From: Cristatella mucedo
Taxonomy: Eukaryota; Bryozoa; Phylactolaemata; Cristatellidae
Length of the DNA stretch: 64,000 nucleotides
Direction: 5' to 3'
Assembly (NCBI GenBank): GCA_009760855.2
Contig: WPIO01000003.1
Location: 8,082,001-8,146,000 of the forward strand
The notes under the pieces: generated by a model
The model's database searches: none
What the model was told of the DNA's origin: nothing
The model's input: the letters and a program-made list of their open reading frames with translations, nothing else
Shown: piece after piece, positions 10,297 through 35,116 of the stretch
Position numbering within the stretch: the stretch's first letter is position 1
Layout of the letters: each line of letters opens with the position of its first letter
Translations under genes and position numbers: made by a program

Positions 10297-11630
10297 TGTA
10301 GCGCCCTGCTGGCTTTGGCTGAATTTTAGCGCGAACAAGAGCTGTTCGGCGGCGGGCTAGAGCCCCTTTGTCCTGGAGCAGTGAGCCAGAGAGGAGCGTC
10401 AGTGCGGTTAGAGAGGAAGCGCTTAGGAGCAGGCCAGGAAGCTCGGAGACGAGCAGCGGCGATTCGGCCTTTAGAATTGGTCCGATACTCGCGGAAGCTG
10501 CTGATAGATATTGGCTGGCCTGTCAACCCCCGCCTTCCCTCTTCCCAAGAAAGAAGCGTCTGGAACCCATTCGCCATTCAAGCTGGACGGAGGTGCCCTG
10601 CCAGTGGCCTGGGAACGGTAGTCATTCCTTTCCGTAATGGGCCAAGGTGTCCGGGCCCAATACCACTAAGCTCTTGCCCCATTGTCTCAGCCAAGTATTT
10701 AAGAGTCGAGCGACGCTCGCTCTGTGTCTTTTGCCTCGTGTCTTTTGTCTCTGGTCCGGCTCTGCGCCTCGACGCCGTCGGGCACTCGTTTCTCTAAAAG
10801 CGAGGGAGGAGGGCGGGCTGTCCGCCGACGATGGACGGAACAAGACGAGACAGCTCTAGGAGGATTCGGTGGAACCCCACCGAACACGGTCGTATCGCGC
10901 CCGAGCTGGCATTTTGTGTGTTCTTTCGTGTTTTGTGTTTCTTTTTGTGTCGTGTGTGTGCGCGCTAGCACGTGGTCTCGGCATAGGGATTTGCCGGCGC
11001 GAGCTAGGCGTAGTTGGCGTGTGTGGAGCTCTAGTTCACCGGGTAGGGTTTAGGCTCCGGGTCGCGCTTCAGTGTGGAGAAGTATTTCCTCCGCAGGAGT
11101 GCTTGAGTTGGCGTGTGTGGAGTATTCCGATCGCACTGGTGGAAACCGAGTTCTAGTTCACCGGGTAGGGTTTAGACTCCGGTTCGCACTTCAGTGTGGA
11201 GAAGTACTCCCTCCGCTCGAGTGTTTAAGTTGGCGTGTTTGGGGTATTCCCTCGGCACAGGTGGGAACGGATTCCTAGTTCACCGGTTAGGGTTTAGGGT
11301 CCGGGTCGCGCTTAGTGTAGAGGAGTATTCCCTCCGCAAGAGTGTTGAACGTGCGAGGAGTGTGGAGATAAAGCTGAACTAGACGCGCAGCGACTTTGTG
11401 CGCTTGCGAATAAAGTTCAGTAAAATCCCCAATTTGTGTGTCTTGCTTCCAATTCACGCCGCGGACTCACGACTCCCTTTAGTAACGGTAAGCAGGTCAG
11501 CGCCAGAAACGCTCGTTTCGTGGCGGCCAGCTTATTGCGCGTAGGCGCGCACCGAACGGCATTAGGCGATAGGCTACGCCGCTAGGTAAGCGGCAGGTCA
11601 AGCTTACCCCGCCGAGCCTTCGGCGTTACA
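10297..11630 (+). repeat. 3' LTR of the 1.33-kb family element
   Basis: This copy matches 7889-9221 almost base for base. The sequence immediately upstream (CGTGGTCGATAGGTT) is not an obvious polypurine tract. A purine-rich AAGGAAGGGGCCGGAG lies about 170 bp upstream and may be its displaced or degenerate form. Confidence 0.9.
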
Positions 11631-11858
11631 TCCTCTAATGAGCCTGTGATGTGGCATGGACACAGGCCGGTAACCGCTGGTGGCCAAATGGTGGATTCAC
11701 CATCTGGGTCGGCCGCTGCACAGTTGTGGTCCTCGATGAATCATCGGGGGTCACCCGGGGGACTGGAGGAGTGGAAGGGACTCTAGTGTGAGAAGGGGGC
11801 GAAGGCTGTCGTGCGTCTTGCTGCTCCGTGCCTTGTACAATAAACCGTTGGCGTTGTT

Positions 11859-12612
11859 TATCGGCTGGCTCTCTGATGGGCGAACCGAACCACAGGCAGG
11901 AGAGCGCGTATGAGCAGTTTCGCGCATCGGCGCGGTTAGGAAGTGCAGCAATAACTCACCTCCAACGGACTAGAGTTCGCGAAGAGAAATCTTGAGCAGT
12001 TTAGATTGTAAGTACGATTATCAGACTAAAAGTACAAGAAAACCTTCTGCCACTTATAAAAGTAAAATAGTTCAGCCTTTCTAGGTGTTTTTGTGTCTGA
12101 CAGTTATCCTCAACCGGCCATCGACAGCGAATTAATTTTGACGATACACGATCCAGTTTACGTATGAGTCAACTCGCGCCGCTGGGATTCTTCGGTGGTA
12201 AATAGCTGCAAATTAAACGGTGAATAATTTAAATACTTCTGCGCGTGTGTCTATCTACAGACTGGGCATAGCGGTATAATAGACGAACGGCTGATCTAAT
12301 CTAGCCATAGATATATCACTAGTAAAAAATGGAGGCTATTTGTACGGTTGTAGTAGCAGTCACAGGTGTTCTTAAATGGAGACTAAGCATGAACGGCACC
12401 ATTTTGGTTTTACGCAGTACTAAACTGACAGTAATAATTCGTTCTTAAATTTTTTTGCAAATATCGTTCACGACGTTCACGACTGCTGTTACGTTATTAC
12501 CTGGTCACTCTTGCGCTGCCGGCAACGTTTGCGTGACGGCTGATGTGCGACGACTCTAGTTTGCTGTAACCCAGCCTCGTCTGTCGCCGTCATAACCCTC
12601 GTTTACCCCAAC
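11859..12612. other. Sequence upstream of the hydrolase gene
   Basis: No gene or repeat is recognised. This 750-bp stretch is AT-richer than the LTR nest and leads into the hydrolase start codon, so it should contain that gene's promoter and 5' UTR. No clear TATA box or other core element could be fixed. Confidence 0.35.
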
Positions 12613-15600
12613 ATGTGGTGCGGTATTCTTGGTAGAATTATTTCGCGGAGCAGAACCGTTGCCAATGAGGGCGCATCAACGATAGCTGCCCGTAGAACCT
12701 GGTGCACCACAGGTCGCCAGCACCAGGCGCACCTTCACCATAAAACTTATCAGCTCCACCATATACATGTAACCACTAGCAGAGAGCGCTGGGTAGAAGC
12801 GCCCGACGGACTAGAGTTCCGCACGTGCTATATTGACACGCACAAAGATTCGGGGGTGAACTCGCCCGCTGCACCAGCCGTCCTTCTGGTTCACGGCGCC
12901 ATGGGCTCTCACAAAGACTTCATTCCGCTGATAGATCAGCTCGCTGCAGCCGGACTGAGGGTGATAGTGCCGAATCTTCCAGGTAATAATTGGCTTGCAC
13001 TAACCCGCGCCGGATTACCGGCGCGATGCACTCAGCTAAGGATGTGCGGCGCGTCGGTGGCAGCTGCCACTGGCGGCGCCGCCGCTGGGGGCAGGGATGC
13101 TTCCATCGGCGTCACCGCTGGATAGAGTTGCCTCTGAAGGAGTCCGACTTCAACCGGGCCGACTTAGGACCAGCGGACCTGGCTGCCTTAGCTGACTGCC
13201 ACCTAAGTACTTCGCCCCCTTGGTCTACGCCCAGGAAATAAGGTGCTCGCTCTTCACTACGCCCAAGTCGCGGGTTCGAGTCCGGCATTGGTGATCCTGA
13301 ATTGTTCACTGCAAGCGGTGGTGATTGCCGTGACGGCTCTTCTGCCGCTATGTAAATGAGGCTGTAAAATCAGCTTAGTTTGTATAGCACGGCCTCGGTA
13401 TTTCGTTTCAGGTTTTGGCTTTACCTCCGCTTCTTACGTTCCCCAGGATATGGAAATATTCTCGCATGGCGTGTCAGAGCGAATGGAATTCCTCGTCGAC
13501 TTCCTCGGAGCGATCGAGGTGGAACGGTATGCTCGCTAGCTCTGCCCCCCTCGTTGTAGCCCCACAACCTTAAATCCTTTGGAGACCGTGCATTTAGTTC
13601 ATATGCTCCCAAAGCCTGGAACTCCCTACCGACCTGCGTCAGAACATCCCCTGACCTGACCACATTTAAAAGGAACCTAAAAACACACCTATTTAGGACA
13701 GCATTTAGTGGGTCCCTGTGATTCGTCCTTGATGTGCTTATGCGTGCTGACACTGTGCATGCTGCCACTAACCACGTGTGCATGTCACCCCTAACCATAT
13801 TATTCATTGCGTTTGTTTTTCAAGCATGATTTTACTTACCATTCAATTGCATTTCACTTTACAGCAAATGTAAAGTGCTTAGAGAGAGATTAAGTTCTCT
13901 GAGGGTGCTTTATCAAGTGAATTATTATTATTATTATTATTATTATGCACGATCGCGTGGCTGCAGACATAGCTTCTAATAATAATAATAATAATAATAC
14001 TTTTGATATAGCACCCTCAGATAACTCAATCTCTTTCTAGGCACTTTAAATTTGCTGCAAAGAGACGTGCGAGTTGATTTAGTTCATTTCACTGTGGTAG
14101 GTGACAGCCTGCAGTCGAAATTGGTTTTATGCTGTAGTGGCTCGACTTTGTTACCCACAACTCGGCTGTTGCTTTTTGGAGAAATGACAAGTCCATTAGT
14201 TGTATGGCTGATGCTTCTGAATGAACTGTTGACTAAGGATTTGTATTTAGCATGGCCGTCAAATGGTGTGTGGCAAACGGACCTCTCATGACTTCGTTTT
14301 GGTGTTCTATATGTGCACTTAATTATGATTATCATCATCGCCACTATTACTATTACTATCGTTTGCCCAACCGATCGGTGCATGCATTTGCAGGATTGAT
14401 GCAGCCGTGGGTCATAGCTTTGGTTCCACGGCAGTAATCAACCTTGCTGCTGTCACTGACGCTGTACGCTCGGTCATTGTGATTAACCCGGTTACGCACA
14501 AGCCGCATAGGTAAGTTTTTGCTGTGATTTCATGCATTGAAGCATCTGCTGTATTTAATAACAATAATAATACATTTATACAGTCATCCGAGAGCACCTA
14601 ATCTCTTGCTAAGCATACATATATGCATTTACATATGCTGTAAAGGAAGCATGATCAAATGATTAGTGGTAGCATGCACAATGTCAGCAAGCATATCATT
14701 GTTAGAGGTGACATGCACAGTGTCAACATATAAAATATATTTAGTGGTAGCATGCACATGCACAGTATCAGCAAGCTTAACATTGTTAGGGGTGACATGC
14801 ACAGTGCCAACATGTAAATATACTTAGTGGTAGCATGCACAATGTCAGCATGCATGAGCACACAATTTAGAGCAGGCTAGCGGTCGAACATGTTGCTAAA
14901 ACCAGTTGGCTTGTCTACTCTTTAGCTGCTTGTGAATCGTAGGCATTCTTTCGAAGTTCATCGAGGACTGAAGATGGATTTCGTAGTCACACCTATATTG
15001 CATTATGCTCACGATCGTGTCTTTTTTTGCTTCTAGATTAATTCGACCGCTCGCAGTCCTTCGCTTTGGCACTGCGCTGTGGGAACGCAAGCTAGCTCGG
15101 CTCCTGATGTTACCTCTGCTATCGGTCTTGCGAATCATGCTTGGTTACGGCTTCGGCAGCCCATATCCGCTGGCATGCGCTCTGATGACAGCTGTTAACT
15201 GTGACTTCCACCAGGTAGGACTGTCGAATGCATTGCAGCCTCAGTTCTATCGACCTTGTGCGTGTCACTTGGCACCTCATCGCCAAGAAAGTGTGTGAAC
15301 TTAAGCTCTGACTAGTGTGTGCTGTGCTAGCAAGATATCCGTGCCATGTGGGGTGTACTCTGGGCACTTTTCTCTGTGCAGTGAGTACTAAAGCAATTAC
15401 CTACTACGACTACCACATCAGCATCCTTCTACATTGGCAGTATTAAACAAAAGCCACGTGAACTCATTTGCCCGCTCTTGTGATGAGCGGAAATTAGGTC
15501 TAAGCATCTTGCTTCCATAAGCTATATCGTCCTATGCTTTTGTACTGTCAAGCCACCGCGAGTCACCGTGCACAACTGCTTTACTTTCAGCGAGTCTACC

Positions 15601-18533
15601 TAGGCCGAACAGAAAGTCCCAGTAGGCTGACTATATGACGTTTTTACTCCTTGCAAATAAATCTTGGCAACTGCCCTGCCAAATCTTACTATCGGATTTA
15701 GTCCTTACGCAGTACTCTCTTACTGAGTATGGTCATTTAGGAATCCCTGGCCATACCGGGATCCTGCCTCGTCTGGTAGCAAAGCATTAGAGGCAGTTTC
15801 GGCCGGTTGGGTATTTAGTGCATGAACGCGTGGTACAGGTGTTGCTGGATCGTGTACATCACTGTCACTAATATTAAGGCTTCCATGTGGTCAATTAATC
15901 TCCGAGGAGCTTGAGTATTGAGTAAAGTAAGGGTAGATAAAGGAAAAATGCAGAAAGGAGGGTAGGAAGTGTGTGTGTGTGTATGTGTGTGTGTGTGTGT
16001 ATTTGTGAACATTCATTCGCAAACGTCTCTCTGTGTGTGCGCGAGCATGTATCACATATAAACGACAAGTCACACGGACTGAGTGAATGCTGTGACAAAG
16101 GGGTGGGTTGTAGCCTCTTTGTATATTCCTTAAAATATGCAATTACAAATGCCGCAAAGCTCCAGACCCCCCATCTTGGTCATTCTAGTCAGGTAATGCT
16201 TTCAAAGAAAGCTAGCATCTTCTGGTCCTTTCACTCTTGGCCACTCAGATCCAGCATTGGCACAGTGAAACCGAGAAGAAGAGTGTGAAATATTGGCCTG
16301 TCCTTCATTATTATTAGTCATTTGACCAAAAGTTACCCCTTAAACCATGATATATAGTGTCAGACCACTGTAAGCTGCCATCCCAAGTGGTTGCCATCTA
16401 CGCATCTGCTTTGTTTACACCGAGTTTCGAGCTAGATGTGGACAGGAAGTGCCGGTTGGCTAGCTATGGGGCAGCATGTATGCGAGCTGCTTTCGTTTCA
16501 CTTCGTGCTGAAATGTGCAGCGCCCCCTGTACCCAACGGTGCCATGCATAGCGTCCATCGGGGTCCTTTTCATTTGTAGCTGCGTTGTAAGAATCATATA
16601 CTGCGACTTGCCCTTTGCCACCGCTGTCTGAATCCTACGACTAGTGAAGTAGTCGATCAGCCGTAGTGGTTAAAAGTGGGGGGGGGGGGGTTGAGCATTT
16701 CGGTGGCCTTGGCCATTGGTAACCACACTAGGCCAAAGTAGACCGGCGTGACCTCGCTGTGCACTCCTTCCCCTCGAGAAAGTATGTGGCCACACCCGAG
16801 GCTTATGGGAGGAGTTATTTCACTAATTTGCTCGGCATTAAAGTACGGCAATCATCATTACTCAAAGTAAATGGGAACTGTCATCTGATGTGCTATGCTT
16901 TTGCGAGTTGCAGAGCGGTAGAATGCCACAACATGGCACTAGCCGCCGTTCTTGACGAGTACGCCCCACTAGGGGTTAAGGTGCTTGCCTTTAAGGACAA
17001 CCTAGGTCATGGGTTCGAGCCCTGTGACATATGTGAAGTGCCTGAATAGGGATTAAGCTCTCTTAGGACGCGATACGGATTAATTAAATTTAGTCTGACT
17101 TGGCTGACTAATTATCTGACAACATGCTCTAAATTCGTCCCCACCCCAGCCACGAGTCTAGGCTGTGTTTCTGTGGGTTGTCGCTTGCTAAAACCTGTTT
17201 CGTCTCATCTAGCGGTAGGTTGTATTCGAGGCTGCGAGGCGTATTCCCTTTTCCCGTCCATTCGCTACAGCATTATGCCTGTAGCTCTATAGAAAAGTGG
17301 CAGCCGCTTCTGCCAAGTTTCCATTAAAATGGTGCAGCCTCGTGCCGATATGTAATATAGTGTAATGTATCTCCGTCTGTAACTCCACAAAGCCACAAAC
17401 CCTATGTGGGTGTTAGGCAGGAGAGTTTTGTATAGCTCTCTACTCACAGCCTAAGCGGCTTTCGGTGCGCACTCGGTAGCCAACGGACTTCATCTCACAC
17501 AGCAACAGAGAGAAAATGGGAAGCATAGCAGAGTCAGGAGTGCAGTTGAGGTAGCGAGTAGCATGGAAGTAGCAGCTCAGGACCGCTGGACAGGATGTGC
17601 CATAGTGGGCGGCAGGAGAGCAGTTGTCGTTGCGTAAGAAATGAAATCAAGCCCGGGTTTCGACGTACCACACATTCAATCTCATGCTGACCCTCATGCT
17701 TTATGTTTGCTTTAGCCTGTCATCCTTTTACAGCTCGATGATCGCTCGAGCCGGGACGACTCTGGTTTCGAGCGTGTCAATCGTGCTGCAGTAGCCCGGC
17801 AGTGGTTTTGGAAAAGAGAGCACGACTCAACTTCCTGCTGGGGAGCCGCTGTCGCATATCTGCTGTGTATTATCCCACGCTTGTGTGAGCAAGCCCTTGC
17901 TCTCTCAAGCACACGAGGCAGCTAACCACTTCATTATTTACTTCGAGCGCCCCGCTGTGTATGCCGGATCGAATGTGTTGCAGGTGTACAGCGATGCTGT
18001 GCAACTGGTGTTCCGAAAGACACCTCTCACTGTGGTCTATAGCATGGACGATCGCGTAGTCGAACCGGAGCTGTCGCATCAGTTCTGCGACATGGTCGGT
18101 CTGCCACGAGAGCACTGCACTGTTTACGATCGGCACAAAAAGAAATTGGTGCCCCAAGGTGATTTGCTTCCATCCGAGCTCAGCCACCGGCTCCGCACTG
18201 TCCCTCCACCTGATAGGGTTACACTGCACACCCCTGGTCCGAAGGGTTCGAGTCCTGTGCGGCAGGCAATCCTTGGTTCTGCAAGCTGGATGATTGCTGC
18301 CGCAAAGGCCCTTCTGCTGCCATGCACTGCTGTATTGTATTGGCCGACCTTTGCCTTTAATAGCTGCCACAGGAGCCCCCACTGAATGTCACGTTCCAGG
18401 GGCAGCAGCCGATCAGGACAGTCATCATCTGACCGGCATCATACTGCAGGAAGGCAGCCACTATCCGATCAAGGAATATGCCGACCTATTGGCTGACCAC
18501 ATCAGGCGATCGATTAACCTCACAAAAGCGTAG
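12613..18533 (+). CDS. Alpha/beta hydrolase-fold protein, 7 exons
   Basis: Exons are 12613-12982, 13412-13526, 14394-14510, 15037-15214, 17734-17790, 17984-18158 and 18400-18533. All junctions are GT-AG with matching phase, giving 381 residues. Residues 1-55 are rich in Arg, Ser and His with only one acidic residue, which suggests a mitochondrial presequence. LLVHGAMGSHKDF (about 91-103) gives the HG oxyanion-hole motif. GHSFGS places the nucleophile at Ser170. YSMDDRVVE offers Asp301 or Asp302 as the acid, and QEGSHYP gives His358. The order and spacing fit a serine hydrolase. The overall pattern (VIVPNLPGFGFT, then GHS, then a helical cap) recalls the uncharacterised DUF1057-type hydrolases, but the substrate is unknown. 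The 57-nt exon 5 is the least certain call: its donor GCA/GTAGCC is weak but is the only phase-correct choice I found. Introns hold LINE and SINE copies. Confidence 0.85.
13217..13378 (+). mobile_element. tRNA-like SINE (type I) in hydrolase intron 1
   Basis: A pol III B-box-like GGGTTCGAGTCC is followed by the family tail GCAAGCGGTGGTGATTGCCG, a GGCTCTTCTGCCGC block and AGGCTGT. Related copies occur at 19646, 43105, 48722, 51196 and 60755. Confidence 0.75.
13553..13945 (+). mobile_element. CR1/L2-like LINE 3' end, plus strand
   Basis: The copy begins in the C-terminal coding tail (AAATCCTTTGGAGACCGTGC), continues through the 3' UTR (GTGCATGTCACCCCTAACCA) and ends with the hairpin and (ATT)9 at 13921-13945. 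It lies in hydrolase intron 2. Confidence 0.9.
13978..14062 (-). mobile_element. CR1/L2-like LINE tail, minus strand
   Basis: (TAA)n at 13978-13999 is followed by the reverse complement of the hairpin 3' end (CTCTTTCTAGGCACTTTA). It faces the plus-strand copy tail-to-tail with about 32 bp between the ATT tracts. Confidence 0.85.
14567..14880 (-). mobile_element. LINE 3' UTR with internal duplication, minus strand
   Basis: Tail (AAT)n and hairpin remnants lie at 14567-14645. They are followed by about two and a half copies of a roughly 85-115-bp 3' UTR unit carrying GTGGTAGCATGCACA and GGTGACATGCACAGTG. The unit is the reverse complement of the ordinary LINE 3' UTR, so the element was internally amplified. 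Confidence 0.7.
15966..16002 (+). repeat. (GT)n microsatellite
   Basis: An alternating GT run with one TA interruption lies in hydrolase intron 4. Confidence 0.9.
16960..17090 (+). mobile_element. SINE (type II) with LINE-like 3' tail
   Basis: CATGGGTTCGAGCCCTGTGA is the B-box region. The 3' part (GAAGTGCCTGAATAGGGATT, then AAGCTCTCTTAGGACGC) matches the hairpin end of the LINE family in this window. It lies in hydrolase intron 4. Confidence 0.7.
18205..18325 (+). mobile_element. tRNA-like SINE in the last hydrolase intron
   Basis: GAAGGGTTCGAGTCCTGTGC carries a B-box and is followed by GCAAGCTGGATGATTGCCGC-like tail sequence and CCCTTCTGC. It fills most of the 241-bp intron between exons 6 and 7. 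Confidence 0.6.
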
Positions 18534-19487
18534 CGGTACTGCCACCCAACCCGGCATACGATTGCAGAAGCAGCAGTAGACGGGAAACTCGCTGGCTGCT
18601 CCATTGCTTGATGTCCGATCCTAATTGCCAGCTTGTCTGACGATGTGTGGCGAGCCATCGCACCGAGGTCAGCCGATCGATGCCTTTACTGAACACTCAT
18701 GCCATTGACCACACACTACCGGCCACACGGTCGATGGCACGTTCAATGCTCAAGAAGCCTGCTTAAAGTGAAATGCCTGCCATTCCTAGCGATGGAATAG
18801 ATGGTAACTTTCAGGCAAAGTGAGATGGTCGTATGAGGAGCCGCCCGACTGAGCTAAGATCACGGAGCTCCAAAGCCGTAACATCTCAGTGATATATCAC
18901 ACGGGCAGCATGCCCACCGCTTATGAAGATTGCAGCAGCTGGGCGTTTACTACATCCAGAAGTTTTTGCTTCAGCGTTCCGTCGACGATCATCCTCTACT
19001 GCCGATCAGTGGAAGGCGTTGCGGCAATATGTTTCTGCACTGGCCTGCTCGAAACTTCTTTGTGCTTGGCGAGATTGTTCATAATGTGCGCACACCAGTT
19101 TGTAGTGGATCCATTATTAGCCTGTGATCTGTGGTGCTGTGATCCTGCAGGTAGTTTTTGTAGTTTGATAACAGGGGCTGCACGATAAAGAGGTCCACGC
19201 GGCACGTTAGCAGCATCTTCCCCCTCCCGCCACGTGATGATGGTAACTGGGACCACGATGAGGCATTTTTTGCTTTGGTGCCGCGACCGAGAGAAGGGAG
19301 CTAGATTCAGGTCGTCAATTATATGAATGTTCTGTGCAGTCCACCAGGAGCCTCGTGGCTTGTTCTGCCCCGACGAAGATGTGCTGTTGTGACTGCTCGG
19401 ACGGTCCGTAACAGTGAACGCTGACCATACAGCGCTGAGTGTAGTCAAAAGCTTCGGCAGAGCCGGCGGCTTGTTGGAAGATGTGTC

Positions 19488-19493
19488 AATAAA
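19488..19493 (+). terminator. Candidate poly(A) signal of the hydrolase gene
   Basis: AATAAA on the plus strand in the context GTGTCAATAAAACGTC, 955 bp after the hydrolase stop and before any other gene. No closer canonical hexamer was noticed. Confidence 0.35.
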
Positions 19494-19645
19494 ACGTCAG
19501 GACCTGTACATGGCCACTACGACTAATTGCAGTGCAAGTATAGATTTGGTACCAAGCAAACCCAGCAGGTAACGTGTAATACTTCCCACGAAAAATCTCA
19601 TTCCTAATCTAAATAAATACGAGCTGATTAAACAGCATCTTTTTG

Positions 19646-19793
19646 TATAGCGACAGAAGAGCCTTGACGGCTATCACCACCGCTTGGAGCTGCGATAAAG
19701 GATCGCCCACTGCAGGATTCGAACCCACGACCTTGGGGCCGAGGTCGTGAAAAGCAACCACCTTACCTAGTGAGCCATTACGGCTATCTGACG
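19646..19793 (-). mobile_element. tRNA-like SINE (type I), minus strand
   Basis: The plus strand shows GCAGGATTCGAACCCACGAC, the complement of a B-box, preceded by AAGAGCCTTGACGGCTATCA, the complement of the family tail. It matches the plus-strand copies at 43105 and 48722 closely. Confidence 0.8.
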
Positions 19794-20411
19794 ATCATGA
19801 CCTACTACAGGCATTACGGCTATCTAACGATCATGACCTACTACAGCAATGCTGGTCGACAGGATCGAAAATTAGGTTTGCATAGAGATCTTGCTTGGTC
19901 CCTGTCTCTCTCACTGTCTTCCCGACTAAGAAGTTCTTCATTCCTATCGTCTGTGCATGACTGATGGTATCCAAGCACACAGAATTCCTGCACAGACTGC
20001 ATTGTAAAGCACGACCGACTTGCTGTATCCAGCATCATGCCTTCAGGGATACCTAAAGCAGCGGTTAGAGCATCTATGCTGTTTTTTGGAGGGCCGAAGA
20101 ACAGGCACGATCAATAAATATATGCATATTTCGTTCGATGCATCTAAACCGATGTCTAAGCTAATGCGATTAAAACAGCACAGGTCAGCTGTGTATTCAA
20201 GCGAGCCACGAAGAGTAAAGCACTGTCGGTACGCCATGGTAAGTAGTAAAAAATAGGTACTGCTGCTGATGCATCAGACATGACACACGTACTGCATATG
20301 CCGCACCGGAGCAGAGACCGCAGCTGCTACACTGAACAAGAAGCACATCGGGCCAGGCATCGGCACGGACACTGCCACCCAGACAGCTCCGGCGGAGGCA
20401 GGCGGAACTGC

Positions 20412-35116
<14,705 letters not shown>

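Larger units (their letters stand above)
7885..11634 (+). mobile_element. Two-LTR retrotransposon (1.33-kb LTRs), non-autonomous
   Basis: LTRs are 7889-9221 and 10297-11630, nearly identical to each other, each starting TGTAGCGCCC and ending GTTACA. The 4-bp target TCCT is duplicated at 7885-7888 and 11631-11634. Removing the insertion restores CGGCTCCTCTAATGAG, exactly as found in the other LTR of the host element near 4741, which proves the junction. The internal part is only about 1.07 kb. It has a primer binding site at 9225 and a gag-like start at 9414 that stops after 27 codons, with no protease, RT or integrase that I can read. Movement would need proteins from a complete relative. Confidence 0.9.
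4720..11858 (+). mobile_element. Gag-only LTR retrotransposon, split by two later insertions
   Basis: The 5' LTR is 4720-4969 (250 bp). The 3' LTR is the sum of 7862-7888 and 11635-11858 (251 bp), because a second LTR element has inserted into it. The two LTR copies differ at only a few positions that I can see. Each contains a polyadenylation-like ACAATAAACCG. The body holds one long Gag-like ORF (4987-6342), then about 15 bp, a solo LTR insertion, and 7701-7861 ending in a polypurine run CAAGGGGG (7853-7860) just before the 3' LTR. No protease, reverse transcriptase or integrase is present, so this resembles TR-GAG-type non-autonomous elements. I could not find a matching target-site duplication at the outer ends (GGCA versus TATC), so the true ends may be shifted or recombined. 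Confidence 0.75.
18534..20411. other. Convergent intergenic region between hydrolase and NAF1
   Basis: The hydrolase 3' UTR should occupy the first kilobase, ending near the AATAAA at 19488. The rest holds a type I SINE (19646-19793) and the NAF1 3' UTR, which runs leftwards from 20412. No NAF1 polyadenylation signal could be assigned with confidence, and no other gene is seen. Confidence 0.45.

Noticed and set aside
16913-17049. Possible hydrolase exon reading AVECHNMALAAVLDEY
   Set aside because: The acceptor phase does not match exon 4, and the frame runs into a SINE. The exon at 17734-17790 fits both neighbours.
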